Positions 33,100-45,143 of a stretch of 64,000 nt of DNA are shown here, one piece after another. The stretch spans positions 1,674,001 through 1,738,000 of the forward strand of contig JAHWDD010000005.1 in assembly GCA_023897205.1 (NCBI GenBank), in the 5' to 3' direction. Position 1 is the stretch's first letter; every line of letters begins with the position of its first letter. Position numbers and translations under genes: made by a program. Below the pieces are notes generated by a model, which did no database searches, was not told the DNA's origin, and worked only from the letters and a program-made list of their open reading frames with translations. The DNA is from Exophiala sp. HKRS030. Its lineage: Eukaryota; Ascomycota; Eurotiomycetes; Chaetothyriales; Herpotrichiellaceae.

Positions 33100-35872
33100 A
33101 TGACTGAACCACGGGCTCCATCGCGGAGCGATGTCAAGACCAGTCCAGCCAAACCTCGAAGTAACCCTAGGCCTTCCTTCAAGATCGGCGGTTACTCGCG
33201 TGGAGACGGACAGGCTTCAACTTCTCATGTTACACAGCCACGAGCCGCTTTTGAGAAAACCATCAACTTTAGTGGAAGACGCATCATCCACACCGCGATT
33301 CCTTCCACCAAAATGGCGAGTGCCGCGGCTCCGAACATTACTCCAACTGAACCATCATCCCAATCGTCAGAACCCCCAGTTTTTGTCCACCAAACTCTAG
33401 CAGATATCTTGAATCCTGCAGTATCTCCAACAAGCAAGAAACGGAAATGTGACCAGAAGCGAGCAGTTGCTCGCTCCCCCAAGAAAAGAACGGCAACCGT
33501 TCTAAGACCAAGTCGGCCCCTGAAGATATCGGACCAGGTGAATGGTGATGTGTGGCATCTTATTCTTGGCTACTGCGAGCCTAGACAACTTCTCGAGGCC
33601 AAGTTGATCAGCAAGGACTTCAACAATCGCCTGAACGAACATAATACGATTTGGAGGAAAAGCAGACTCGACCATCTTGGAAAAGACATTCCCGAATGCC
33701 CAACTGGTTTGACAGAGCAGAAATATGTCTATCTCCTAGTTGGTCGTGGATGTCAGAACCCCAATTGCCCTCGAGATCAGACCGTGAGGGTGGCGTGGGT
33801 TTTTCAACTGCGCCTCTGCGCCGATTGTTTCAAGCAAAAAACCATAAGAGTACGCAACATACACTGGAGAGACCGTTTCACTAACGTTGGTAGGCCGAAG
33901 ATCTTCTCGAACAACGGAGGCACTTTATCAACCCTGATCCAAACCAGCCTGCAGATCCCTCGCCGCTCTGGGGAAGCCTGCTCTCAGACCTGCTCCCACA
34001 AGCCCGAACTGACGGGTAATAAATACATCCACCAATGTGTGTTGCTTTGCTAATTCGGTTTACAGTCGGCGCTATGGCGGCCCTCGCGTGATCGATCCGT
34101 CCAGAAATATGTGGACTCAAGATGTCTGGCGCCAATATGTTTTCCTTGAATCGGCCTATACGACCCTCGAAACTGAATACCTCGCCCTCCGACGAGCGAC
34201 CCCTTCAAACACCGTGGTCAAAGAGTGGTTAGAGAGTACTTATGAAAAGGTCATGGCATTTATGAAAGAAGCCATCGAGCTGGAGAATTGGAATGCCAAC
34301 CCATCTAAGGAGAAAACAGATTACTACCAAACTCGAGCCGACTTCTTCGAAGAACGCGCCGCTGCGCTGGACCCCCCCATTGAGCAAGATGTTCTATGGA
34401 ATATGGCTGCGTTTCGTAATTTTCTCAAGATCCAGTCACCTCCGACAGAGAGGTCGTGGGCGAGGCTACGGGCACAGATTCTTCCATACAGACAGCAGGC
34501 CGAGCAGGTATGCGAGTACAAAGAGGTGATGAACGCCGTATCATTGGGTGACGACGACATGGATGATATCTCTCAGGAGACATTGACATCGTGGCTGAAC
34601 TTGAAACGCCACCGTCAAGGACGGAAGAAAATTCCATGTCATTATCAACCTGAACAGACCTTTGTTCTTGGTGTGGCTCAGAAGGAACTGCAACGGTGTC
34701 TGGACTCTGGAGTCGCCGATGAAGACCTCTTGCTTCTCACTCTGCATAATGTTTACATCGCCTACCAGCAGATCGAAAATCGTCCCATTGGACTCAATTA
34801 TGACGAAACCAGAGGGCCTTACAAGCTCAGCCTGGATGACGCTCGCATGATTGTTGAAGATGTCATCGAGGCCAGAATTGAGCCTACATCACAACGAGGC
34901 TCGGTGGTATTCTGCCACCTCCGTTGCAGAGGATGTCGCCGGCGAGACTTCACCAAGACATGGTCGTTTACTGATGCGTTTGAGCATATCCTCGCCACGC
35001 ACGCGATCCTAGTTGGCGAAGGCATCGAATTCTGGAGATTTGCGGTGCCCTTTATGCAGGAAGAAGCAGATTGGAGGCCGGCGCCAAGCGAAGTCAATGC
35101 AACCAAGTCTATCGACCGATTCCCCTGGTATTCGCAACCTTGGCCCCGATGCCTCCCTCTTGTCCCAGGCCACCGAGAGTCTTGGGCGCTTGGCAAGTGG
35201 CAGCCATCAATATCCGAGACATATGTTGAGCTTGAAAAACCGCCCACGATCTCGGCATTCCAAGGACGCGGACCGGCGCCGAATTCACTGGCGGATACCG
35301 ATTTCGTCTCAAACATTCGATTCGCTGCACGGGTGCTCAACGGTACGTGGCTCAATGACGAGTGTCAGATGAAGATTGCTTTGACATATGCCATGGAGCG
35401 TTGGAAACTCGTTTCCTGGGCCAAACCGCCGCTGGATATGTTCACCTCGAGCATGGCAAGCGTTCAAGAAGTCAACCCGACCATCAACCTTCAATTCCGC
35501 TGCGGTATCTGCGTCAAAGAAGGCATCGTCAATCAAAATGCTCGACAGGTCAAATACCGCATTGCGGTTGATGATCTGCTAGCACACTGGCAGACCAAGC
35601 ATCAAGATCAGCTCGATTGGACAGAGGCCATCAACTTGCCGTCCGACAACGAAGTGGAAAGGATCCTGGACAAGGCGGATGCGAAATTGCAACAGGAGAA
35701 AGATGCTGCTCGCCAGAGATTATCGAAGATGGAGGATGACATTCGCAAACGACCCAAGTTGAAAAATAACGTCGTCATCAATTCTCGACTGGCCAGAGAC
35801 GTATTCGACGAACTCTTTCCACAAACAGGCTTGTTCAGTTCTGAGGGGACAGAAATTGGACCAAAAGCTTGA
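33100..35872 (+). CDS. F-box protein with Cys/His clusters
   Basis: Three exons (33100-33849, 33894-34015, 34066-35872) give 892 aa. The 44-nt first intron has CACTAAC just before its acceptor. Splicing gives TIRAEDLLEQRRHFINPDP and LLPQARTDGRRYGGPR, which unspliced translation loses. An F-box-like segment (GDVWHLILGYCEPRQLLEAKLISKDFNNRL, about 148-177) suggests an SCF ubiquitin-ligase adaptor that binds Skp1. Cys pairs follow (CQNPNCP ... CADC), and later RCRGCRRRDF with a downstream His, and FRCGIC with HWQTKH, which look like zinc sites. The N-terminus is disordered with a basic patch (KKRKCDQKRAV). Targets are unknown. Confidence 0.82.
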
Positions 35873-36962
35873 GCGTTTAGCAAACCTTGATGGCAATTCA
35901 TAAAAACACATATCGACATGGCGCCATGACCGGTACTACGGTGGCATGATACTAATGACTAAGAACTGAGAGATGACCTGGCGTGGCGTTTCGGACGGCG
36001 ATACGGAGCAACGGCGGATATGCATCGGATTGTGAAGGGATTTCAGGCATCGATGCGGAGTGCACGAGACGTTTAATTTGATAGTCATGGCGAGTCTTTT
36101 ATACCCCGGGTTGTTCCACGGGGCGCACTCGGAGTGAGTCTCGTCTCGGGCTCTACAGCATACAGCGCTATCATAAGAAGAGCCCGTGAGGTGAGAGATG
36201 ACAGGTGTGCTGAAACTGGCAATTGTGTCCGAGGTAGATAACATCCGCCGTAGCGCAGAAAGTACCCCTCGGTCATGATTTCTTTATGCGGCATCTGAGA
36301 GCGAGCTCGATGCTCTTCGGGTGTCTCCGGCATTCGTCGCGAGGTCGGAGAACAGCGGGATTCTACATACACATTGTTCCTGCCAAGACATCACTCGCTG
36401 CTAGAAGCCGAGCTGATAAAGATAGAGTGGCATGGGATTGGCTCGGTAGCGATCTAAGCATCGGTAAGCGGAGCCACTAAGAGGCTGCGCTCTGATAACG
36501 TCAAAGACATATGATGGTCTGATGCTTTTGAAAAAATTTCCAGACGCCGACGCGGGAGCCTTGCCATCAAGATTGCACAAGTTGTAGTCCACAAGGCGCC
36601 ATTTCCGTACGAAGACCGCTCTACTAGATGAAGAGGTCCACGTCCAAATGGTTCCGTACATTGGTAATGCGACGCGAGCCTTGACCATCGGCCTGCAGCT
36701 ATTTCTCTTTCGTGGATCCCCCCTTCTCTCCGACCAGTCGCTGTTCACGTATTCTTGATTGTTTCCAGATTCTTCAGCACCTTTCGGCGAAGCCCCCCCT
36801 GCTCGCTGCGTCGTTGTCGTTCCCGACAGTTATCAAGATATAATACTACTTCATTTCCTCTTCACCTTTTCTCGTTCTCTCCTAAACTCCCCCATCTCCA
36901 TCCACCCACCTTGTGCTTTGTGTCGCCTATTCCATCCTTGTTCAGTTTACACATCATCTAGC
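35873..36962. other. Intergenic region with promoter of cytochrome c peroxidase
   Basis: About 1.1 kb with no supported gene. The last 200 bp are a strongly pyrimidine-rich leader that runs in frame into the peroxidase gene without an ATG, so it is taken as 5' UTR. Confidence 0.5.
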
Positions 36963-38141
36963 ATGGCAACCGCAGTGGCAGCTCGTACCCTCGCCAGGGC
37001 TGTTCCCCGGAGCACGGCAGCCGCCAGTGCTGCGTCGTCCCTGCGCCTCGCCGCCCGTTCGTCTCGAAGCAACAACAGCAACAGCTCCAACGCCGCGAGG
37101 CAATTCTTCCAAAAGTCCTCTCGACGACATTACTCCTCATCCGGCCCCGAACCTGCAAAATCCTCGTTGGGTAGCGGCCTCATCATTGGGGCCGTGGCGG
37201 CCGCGGCGCTCGCTGGCGGATTCTACGTCTACAACACACAAACCGGTGAATTCCACCTGACCAAGGGCAGCGCGGGGCAGTCGGCAGGCGTGTTCAAGCC
37301 GACGACGGAAGACTACCAAAAGGTGTACAACGCCGTCGCCAAGGAGCTGTGGGAGAAGGACGAGTACGACGACGGTTCCTATGGTCCGGTGCTGCTGCGC
37401 CTGGCGTGGCACGCCTCGGGCACCTACGACGCCGCCACGGGCACGGGGGGCAGCAACGGCGCGACCATGCGGTTCGCGCCCGAGTCGGACCACGGGGCCA
37501 ACGCCGGCCTCAAGAACGCACGGGACTTCCTCGAGCCCATCAAGCAGCAGTTCCCCTGGATCTCCTACTCGGACCTGTGGACGCTGGCCGGCGTCTGCGC
37601 CGTCCAGGAGATGCAGGGCCCCATCATCCCCTGGCGGCCGGGTCGACAGGACCGCGACGTCTCCTTCTGCACCCCCGACGGCCGTCTCCCCGACGCCTCC
37701 AAGGACCAGAACCACGTCCGCGCCATCTTCGGCCGGATGGGCTTCAATGACCAAGAAATGGTCGCCCTCTCCGGCGCCCACGCTCTAGGTCGGTGCCACA
37801 CCGACCGCTCCGGCTACGACGGTCCCTGGACCTTCGCCCCCACCGTCCTGACCAACGACTACTACCGGTTGCTGATGGAGGAGAAGTGGGGCTGGCGGAG
37901 CTGGAACGGACCCAAGCAGTACCAGGACAAGACCACCCACAGCCTGATGATGCTGCCCACCGACATGGCCCTGGTCCAGGACAAGTCCTTCAAGAAGTAC
38001 GTCGAAAAGTACGCCAAGGACGGCCAGGCCTTCTTCGACGACTTTTCCAACGTCGTCATGAAGCTGTTCGAGCTGGGCGTGCCTTTCGAGAGCAAGCCGG
38101 AGGACCGCATCAAGTTCAAACCCACCATTGACGATGCTTGA
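36963..38141 (+). CDS. ccp1: Mitochondrial cytochrome c peroxidase
   Basis: Intronless, 392 aa. It reduces H2O2 using ferrocytochrome c in the mitochondrial intermembrane space. The N-terminus is an Arg/Ser/Ala-rich presequence (about 1-60) followed by a hydrophobic segment (about 70-90), the two-part sorting signal known for yeast Ccp1. The heme peroxidase domain has the distal triad Arg146/Trp149/His150 ([12 protein letters not shown]), proximal His273 ([12 protein letters not shown]), Trp289 (GPWTF), the site of the compound I radical in yeast enzyme, and the partner Asp334 (LPTDMAL). Start chosen at the first ATG of the frame. Codon use is very GC-rich through the catalytic domain. Confidence 0.96.
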   Translation: MATAVAARTLARAVPRSTAAASAASSLRLAARSSRSNNSNSSNAARQFFQKSSRRHYSSSGPEPAKSSLGSGLIIGAVAAAALAGGFYVYNTQTGEFHLTKGSAGQSAGVFKPTTEDYQKVYNAVAKELWEKDEYDDGSYGPVLLRLAWHASGTYDAATGTGGSNGATMRFAPESDHGANAGLKNARDFLEPIKQQFPWISYSDLWTLAGVCAVQEMQGPIIPWRPGRQDRDVSFCTPDGRLPDASKDQNHVRAIFGRMGFNDQEMVALSGAHALGRCHTDRSGYDGPWTFAPTVLTNDYYRLLMEEKWGWRSWNGPKQYQDKTTHSLMMLPTDMALVQDKSFKKYVEKYAKDGQAFFDDFSNVVMKLFELGVPFESKPEDRIKFKPTIDDA

Positions 38142-39100
38142 TCCAGATTCTATTGACTTGCGAGCCGAGAATTTGCCGGTATCTTTCCCCCCTCAGAAAC
38201 TTGTACTAGTGGCTTACCACTACTTCTACCACTACGTACAATACACGTCCCTCTACAAAAGCATCATCACATTCGATCATTGAGAGCGTCGAGAAGAGTC
38301 ACGGGAAATGGCCATTACCCCCGCTTTACATCTCGTTACCCCCGCTTTACATCTCGTACGAGGAGGAAACGCGGCAGACTCATTTTTGACATATACGTCA
38401 CATTTCTGTCTTGTTCAAGCATCAGCGCTGCATGGGTTGATGTTTGATTGCTTGTTCTAGAACATGTTTCTTTTTTGTGTGTGCAATTACTTATTTAGAC
38501 TTGGTGCCTCGTGGAGATTTGTTTTTGGAAAGTCATAGAGAAGAGAAAGAACATGTTTCAAAAAAGAGAAATACCCCCTCCCTGATAATAGATTGGATGT
38601 GCATGTACAGAGGAACAGTCCCAGATAAGAAATACCGGTCAAATATTATTATGCATAGATATTCCGGATTTCAAAACCATATGGTATGTTTGTTGTACTG
38701 AATTGGAATTTCCTGCCTCGTGATCACCAGCAGCCTTTTGAACGCGCATCGGCCGTATATTTTTCCTTGAAGACTGTACGATATTGGGAGGAGGGGGGCG
38801 CATCATTCTGTGGGCGTGATACGATGGACTCGGTAAAAGGGGGGTCGGGTCGATGTGAAAACGACCACGCCCCCGTTTGTATACAAGGGTGGGATCAAAA
38901 GTGCTTCGAGTCACCCCCAAGCCGTTTTCCCCGTACCGATTCACCAAGGGGTTGACGCACAGAGTCATCCAGATCGGTTCTTGTTTGTCGAGCCATGCCA
39001 TACTCGTGTTGTTATATACCTGGGGTGACCGTTTCTTTTTTTATCAGAGTCCGCAACAAGACATCAAAAAGTACATGACCAGATCTTGCATGTTTCAACC
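38142..39100. other. Intergenic region with a short tandem duplication
   Basis: About 960 bp. It contains the perfect 21-bp tandem duplication listed separately. No gene was recognised; scattered poly-A/T tracts occur around 38460-38560. Confidence 0.5.
38315..38356. repeat. Perfect tandem duplication of a 21-bp unit
   Basis: Two identical 21-bp units lie head to tail (38315-38335 and 38336-38356). The unit begins TTACCCCCGCTTTACAT and lies about 170 bp 3' of the peroxidase stop codon. It may belong to that gene's 3' UTR. The lack of any divergence suggests a recent slippage event. Confidence 0.9.
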
Positions 39101-39877
39101 ATGGAGCATGTGTCTGAGGATCCGTCAACCGGGAATGGAGGTGGCAGTACCCTGAAAAGAAATGGTGCGGATCAAACGGTGGAGAAGCTTCCTCAGATCC
39201 AACTTGACGGAGACAATGACAAGGGCGAAAACGAGAATGAGAACGACAGAGGATTGTCCGACATGTCACAATACGACAACCACAATATCTTTGTCCATGG
39301 AAATCGACCCAGATATTTCCGCGATCGAGGAACCACCAACCTTGACGGGGCGTGGGATGAGTATCTCTATCTTTGTTTGATCCTGAGGAATCTCGAAAGG
39401 ATCAACGCCCGCGTTGACCATCTCCACAAGGTACTCGAGAAGCTGACGGGGTGGCGTGAAGAAGATGACAGGACGAGCAATTCAAAGATGATGCACAGGT
39501 CGAAACAAACACGGTTCAACGATGCATACGAGGAGTGTAGAGAGTGGCTGGTGGATTTCATTGCTTGGAGCCCCATCCCGCAGTTGCAGGGTATGGTTCA
39601 AGCCGCGCGAACGATCGTGAGGGCTCATGTGGCGGTGTCAGAGGGACTGCTGGAGAGGGACGAGGTGGTTCGTGTGGTGGATGAGAACGCTGGGAAAGCG
39701 GCGCTACAGGGGACATTCGAGGAGAGGATTCGGATGTTGTTGTGGCAGGCGCCAGATGAGTGTAAGGATGTCTCGATATGTTTGAGGTTGTTGGACTGGC
39801 CTTACTCGTACTCCCATGCGGTTGAGCGACGGTCGGAAGGGAATGATGGTTGTACCTGGATGTACAAGAGTGGTTGA
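39101..39877 (+). CDS. Hypothetical protein, all-helical
   Basis: Intronless, 258 aa from the ATG at 39101. No known family was recognised. About 60 acidic, disordered residues (many Asn/Asp/Glu) are followed by a region that looks folded: DEYLYLCLILRNLERINARVDHLHKVLEKLTGW, an ECREWLVDFIAWSPIP segment, and a helical stretch ending RIRMLLWQAPDECKDVSICLRLLDWPYSY. No signal peptide or membrane helix is present. The long frame and ordinary codon use support a real gene. Confidence 0.6.
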   Translation: MEHVSEDPSTGNGGGSTLKRNGADQTVEKLPQIQLDGDNDKGENENENDRGLSDMSQYDNHNIFVHGNRPRYFRDRGTTNLDGAWDEYLYLCLILRNLERINARVDHLHKVLEKLTGWREEDDRTSNSKMMHRSKQTRFNDAYEECREWLVDFIAWSPIPQLQGMVQAARTIVRAHVAVSEGLLERDEVVRVVDENAGKAALQGTFEERIRMLLWQAPDECKDVSICLRLLDWPYSYSHAVERRSEGNDGCTWMYKSG

Positions 39878-41269
39878 AGAAGGCTTACCTAAGTATCTTC
39901 CTGGGTACTAGGTGATCAGACGGCTTTTACCTCGACGTATCGAGTCAATAACATCTCCTGTGATCGAAATTATACGCCAACTCTGTGGTATCGCCATGCA
40001 AATGACAATCAAGGGGGACTTCAGGGAGTATGTGGATTATTTTCACATCAGGCACTAGCCAGGACATTGGTGAGTACTTGGTCATTCAGACAAAACTTCG
40101 AGGCAAGTGTCAAAGCATGAGGACGGGACTCCCTTTGTGGTTAGCTGTGAAAGGCTCGACATTCCGAAAGGATTCGGCCAGAGACATTCTTGAGGAGTTA
40201 CCAGGTGGTGACACCAGTGTGAGAGATGCAATGAGGGCCCCTCGGCCCTACAACTGAGGAATATTGTCCTTTTGTCGTACTCCGTAACATATGTGGAAAG
40301 ACCATTAGTCGAGGTGAAGGAAGGGATAGATAATCCAGAGACACCAACGGCATCTCCCATTTGTAGGTCAATACCGGCTCCTTTCCGTTATTACCGGCTT
40401 GGTATTTCAGGTGGACAATCTGCACACTGGATCGGTATGAACGTTGCGAACGGCATTGGGACCGAGTTCTCAGCAGCAGAATATCGAAGGATTCCGATTC
40501 GCAATATACGTAGAATGGTGAGAAGAGGCGGCAACGTCCAAAGTTGAAAAGGGACAATTTCGCAACAACAATGATCCGTATTTGCCAAGGCCCAAGAAGT
40601 GCTTAGTCAAGCATAAGCAAGCACGAGTACGAATACGAGTGTCCTCACTCGTATGTTGACAACGTCCAAGGCTCCTTCCAACGCGAGACACTGTAACATT
40701 TTTGGACTCAATTCTTCGTGTTGAAGGCGACGATGACTTTGTACGTTTCGATCAATCTCGACTGGACCGATACGAGGCGTCAAAGAACATTCTTCAAATG
40801 TTATAAGCCCGATTGTCCAAGACTCGTACGCGTCATCTCTCCCCCAGAGCACGTCGACTAATCCACCCTTCCCGTCTCCTAAATCGCGTCTCATTTTAGT
40901 TCTGTCTCAGGGGAGGCGAGTCTATTAGCCACCACAGTTCAAGTGTACGCACGGGTGCCAGGAACAGCCGGAGATGGCAGCTGTTTCAATTGGTGAGGAC
41001 ATGACATCTACCCCCCTGCACACCTCAAGAGCCATTGCGATCGACACTGAAGGATTTTGGCCGAGTTCAACGATGAATTCGGTGTCAACGGTAACAACAT
41101 GCCGCCTAGGGGCCACATTTGAGCTCATTCCCCCTCCCCACTTGATGATTTCCCTCTCCCCAGCCTGAATTTGTACTTTTCCTTCACGTTTTCTTACCCT
41201 GTAACCAACCCCCCGAGCTGTGTTCATGTCGTTGTTGTTCTCCTGCAGACGCCGCTCACCACCTCAAAG
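39878..41269. other. Intergenic region
   Basis: About 1.4 kb. An exact TACTCCGTA lies at 40278-40286. Small frames on both strands (60-120 codons) overlap without domains. The last 100 bp form the leader of the next gene. Confidence 0.5.
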
Positions 41270-42154
41270 ATGTTGACCACGGTGTACCGGGCACTCCTCT
41301 TCAGCCTTCTCTTGCTCAAGACGTCTGTTTTCGCCCAGAGTGTCGTGCCGTGGAGCATCCCTGACGGAACGAAGCCCAATTTCACTGATGTTTACAACAA
41401 TGGCAACAGCATCACCTGGTCATGGCAGGCGCTCAATCACTCAATGTCCGATCTATGGCTGACCAGCTTTGACCCGACACTCTCCTACGCTGTCCGTATC
41501 GCGTCCAACATCAACATCACCGAGCCCGGCACCCTACCGTGGACAATCACGGTCAACGAGACCCTCATAGATATCGACAATCGCTTTGTGCTGCGATTCA
41601 CCCTAACCGGCACTGACATCTACCCCTTGTACCCGAACCAGTTCCCTAGCCCGGCCTTTATCATCCTAAAACGTGGAGCGACCCTTGCTCCCGCGAGCCT
41701 GAGTTCGGTAGTTGCGACCGCGACGCAATTCTCAGAAAGCACAACCGCGACGACGGCGGCTGCTTCGATCACGAGTTTAATCGCTCCCGCATCTTCCGTC
41801 CCATCGGGCTTGACAGAGTCTAGTCCATCTTCTGACTCGTCGTCTTCAGGGGGGTCAGGACTCAGCACCGGAGCGAAAGTTGGCATTGGCATTGGTGTTA
41901 CGGCATTGGTGGTTGTCATACTCGGCCTATGCTTCGCTGTCTTGAGATTATATCGAAGAGTCAAGGCGACTTCTAATCGACACTCGCAAGGCATCATTCC
42001 TGACTATCCCGATAAAGAGACGACCACTTCCGGAGCCTCGACCCCCGTTATCAGAGAAATCTCAGGCCTGCACGAGGCGACGGGAGACAGGAGACACCCT
42101 GCAGAGCTTGGCTCAAAGCGTGAATCAAAAGTTGTTTTCGAAATGCCAGGCTAG
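41270..42154 (+). CDS. Single-pass membrane protein, Mid2/WSC-like architecture
   Basis: Intronless, 294 aa from the ATG at 41270. Layout: signal peptide (about 1-22, ending VFAQS), an extracellular domain of about 120 residues with several N-glycosylation sequons and many Trp/Asn (VPWSIPDGTKPNFTDVY, ITWSWQALN), a Ser/Thr-rich stalk, one membrane helix (GIGIGVTALVVVILGLCFAV, about 205-225) with an RLYRRVK stop-transfer, and a short cytosolic tail. This shape is shared by fungal wall-stress sensors and by a widespread class of plasma-membrane proteins with a Ser-rich stalk. The extracellular domain has no Cys-rich WSC module, so the sensor role is only a possibility. Confidence 0.8.
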   Translation: MLTTVYRALLFSLLLLKTSVFAQSVVPWSIPDGTKPNFTDVYNNGNSITWSWQALNHSMSDLWLTSFDPTLSYAVRIASNINITEPGTLPWTITVNETLIDIDNRFVLRFTLTGTDIYPLYPNQFPSPAFIILKRGATLAPASLSSVVATATQFSESTTATTAAASITSLIAPASSVPSGLTESSPSSDSSSSGGSGLSTGAKVGIGIGVTALVVVILGLCFAVLRLYRRVKATSNRHSQGIIPDYPDKETTTSGASTPVIREISGLHEATGDRRHPAELGSKRESKVVFEMPG

Positions 42155-43245
42155 CTGAAAGTGTCGAACAAAATCAAAATGAGCATCTGTACTTTGTCGC
42201 CTAAGTACTGGTATTATTATACGACGAGCTGAATGCCACGCATCGCCCCCTTTGTATTAGGAAATTCGGACGAGACATGCCAACGGGTTACTGTCCTTTG
42301 CAGGCCTAGAACGCGTCGAATCTTTTGTTTTTGCAGGCAAGATGATGTACAACGTAATGTCTACGAGCCGAAGATTTTGGAAGTTCCCTCACCAGGCGCA
42401 CGAGGCGGATTCTATTTGTATTGAAGATTTTCTTTGCAGGCGCTGAGCTTCAACTACTTCCTTGGCTTACCCGGTTGACGTTCCGGATCGATGCCGACCA
42501 CTCGATGGATCCTCTTCACCAAGATGCCACTCCTTGCCCCCCCGAATCCAGATCGACCAGAACGCCAGCCTCCCGAGTAGTCGGGAGACACCACCCGACC
42601 GTCTACCTTGACCTAGCCACCGGTAGCTTCTCTCGGTGTTACGACCGAGAAAGAGAAAATTTTGTGTCAAAAGTGAAAGGTCTCGTGTGGCTCCCTTTCT
42701 CAGACCCCCAGGCAGCTTCGCCGATTTAGAACCGAATTTCCCTCCACAAGATTCCGGATCAACTTCTTGTCGGCTGCGTCAGGGGCGCTACGTCAACGAG
42801 CAGCCAAATTTGAAGGATCTGGACAATACTTTCAAGTACTATGGATATATTGATATGTATTTGCAGAGATCATGGCCGAGGGATGTTGTTTATAACTTTG
42901 ACGAGGCTAAAAAGAGATGGGACCGAGTAGTACACATCGAATAATTGGTTGCATACCTAACATGGTTTTGTCGGAAGGAGCTCCCTCCAGTCAGGTATAT
43001 TACTCTGTATAATACCTGCAAATAAACGTGATCATGAGCGAGGATTACTTTTTTGTTCCCTGTTTTTTCATCTAGCGCCTTTGCATATCCCGTAGCATGC
43101 CTGGACCATATGGAAGATATATATATACACACACTTTTAGGTAGCTATACATTAAAAGCCATTCAAGATGCAAGCTTTTCCGACGCAATCCCTTTTTTTC
43201 GTGACTCGTTCTGGTGGCCTATGCTTTTTGTTGAAGAAAGAGAAC
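42155..43245. other. Convergent intergenic region
   Basis: About 1.1 kb with short frames only and no recognisable domain. A TACTCTGTA variant lies near 43001 and a short TA/CA repeat near 43120. Confidence 0.5.
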
Positions 43246-45143
43246 CTACCCAAACACATCCTTGACCAAGGTCTTCTTGTTGATCTTGCCCATGGCGTTC
43301 CGAGGGATCGACTCGACCACCTTGAGCTCCTGGGGGATCTTGTAGTTGGCCAACTTGTCCTTCAGCGCCCGCCTCATGTCCATGACGCTCCAGGCCTTGC
43401 CGCCCTTGCCGGCCGTCATGCCGGCGGGGGTCAGGACGACGACGGCGGCGACCTTTTGGCCCCACTGCTCCGAGGGGAGACCGACGACGGCGGCCTCGGC
43501 GACCTGTGGCAGGGAAAGCAGCTCCCGTTCGATCTCGAGCGCCGACACCTTCTCGCCGCCCGTCTTGATGATGTCGACGCTCTTCCGGCCGCGGATGAAG
43601 TACATGGGTCCCGACGCCCATCCCTGCCCGTCGTTCTGGCCCGCGCCGGGCACGACCTGCCTGGCCGCGACGTCGCCCGTCTTGAACCATTTGCCCTTGC
43701 CGTCCGTGTCGTCGACAAATTCCTCGGCCGTGGCGTTTGGGTTGCGGAAGTATTCCTTGAAGATGGTCGGCCCCCGGAGTTGGATCTCTCCTTCGCGTAC
43801 CTTGCCGTCGGACCCGACCTCCTCGCCGGGTCGGATCACTTCGCCGGTCTCCGACTCCACCAGCCGGATCTCGACGCCGGGCAGCGGCCAGCCCACGCTC
43901 CCGTCCACGCGGTCCTCGAAGGCCAAGCCACAGGAGAGGGCCATCCCTACTTCCGTCATGCCGTAGCGTTCGAGGAGGACGTTGCCACCGCTCAGTTCCG
44001 TCCACGCCTGTTTCGTGGGGGTCGGGAGCGCCGCGGAACCCGAAATGTTCAGTCTCATGTGCGTCGGGGTGATGGCCGTGCGAGTGGCCTCCTGCATTTC
44101 AGGTGAAAGGGTCGGGTGGGTGGCGAGCAATCGGTTGTATATCGTCGGGACGACCGTCAGGAAGGTGATCGGGGTCTTGGTGGGGGGCGAGTGGGGGAGA
44201 AACGGCAGTGCGAGTCGTCTCCAGACCGTGTCGGCGTTGAACGGATAGGCAAATTCGACCGCAGAGCCGGCCATCAGGGGAGTGTAGAGTGCGTTGATCG
44301 TGCCGTGGATGTGGTGCAACGGAAGCACGTGCAGCAGGCGGTCTCGAGGTGTATATTCCCAGGCTTCGATCAACGAACGGGCTTGCGCGGTCATGGTGGG
44401 TATGGACAGGACGACGCCCTTTGGCCGGTTCGTCGTGCCGGAGGTGTAGAGCATGAAGCCGCCGTTGGCGGTGCTGGCGGTGCTGCTGAAGCGCACGTTC
44501 TCGGCGGAGGTCGCACCTGTTTCAATCTTGGACAAGATTTCCAGACGAACATGGTGGTCCAGCCCTTCTCTGACCACCTCCTGTGCTTTATCTTGGAATT
44601 TCCCGGTAGAAAGGAACAGCGCCGCTTCACTGTTGGACAGGATGTAACGGAGTTCGCTGTTCGGGTGGGTGTGCGCGAGAGGAAGGGCGATGGCGTCGTG
44701 GGAGAGAATGGACAGGAACGTCACTTGATCATGTCAGAAGATGTGAGAAGAACACAGGGAGTGAGCGCGCCCGCACCTACATAGTCGTACCCGTTCTCGG
44801 CGAGGAAAGCTATCCTCTCACCGGCAAGTGACTTGCCGTTGGTGAGGGCGGTCAAGGTGTCTTTCGCCGCCGCAACATCGTGGAGCAAGCTGCCGTAACA
44901 GAAGGTACGGTCGGAAGCGGAATGTATGATGGCCGGGCTCTTGGGATCATGTCGCGCGATGGATTCGAAAATTGGCGACGAAGGGAGTGTGGATGCCATA
45001 CGGAAGGCAACTGGACGGACTCTGGCCAAGTGGAAAAGACAGGACGAGCTTCGAGGTCGACGGTTCGAAGCTCTGGGAATGGAGGTTACCAAGGTGCGGG
45101 AGAGGAGAGTGGGAGCTCGAGAGGCGAGGGTGACAATGTGCAT
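43246..45143 (-). CDS. Mitochondrial malonyl-CoA synthetase-like protein (ACSF3 family)
   Basis: Two exons (45143-44777, 44723-43246) give 614 aa. The start at 45143 opens with an Arg/Ser-rich stretch (LASRAPTLLSRTLVTSIPRAS) that looks like a mitochondrial presequence. Splicing restores ENGYDYVVTFLSIL. ANL motifs are MLYTSGTTNRPKGVVLS, ERYGMTEVGMALS, WFKTGDVA, RGRKSVDIIKTGGEKVSALEIERELL and the catalytic lysine region NAMGKINKKTL. The RKSVDIIKTGGEK segment is characteristic of ACSF3/malonyl-CoA synthetases, which make malonyl-CoA from malonate for mitochondrial fatty acid synthesis. An Ala/Gln/Gly-rich insert near AARQVVPGAGQNDGQG is unusual. The downstream half is markedly GC-rich. Confidence 0.88.

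Noticed and set aside
37137..37781. 214-codon minus-strand frame over cytochrome c peroxidase
   Set aside because: It is antisense to a well-supported gene with all catalytic residues; the translation has no domain.
43163..44106. Long frames on both strands (280-312 codons) over the ACSF3-like gene
   Set aside because: They are shadows of the GC-rich coding frame; compositions are abnormal and no family motif appears.
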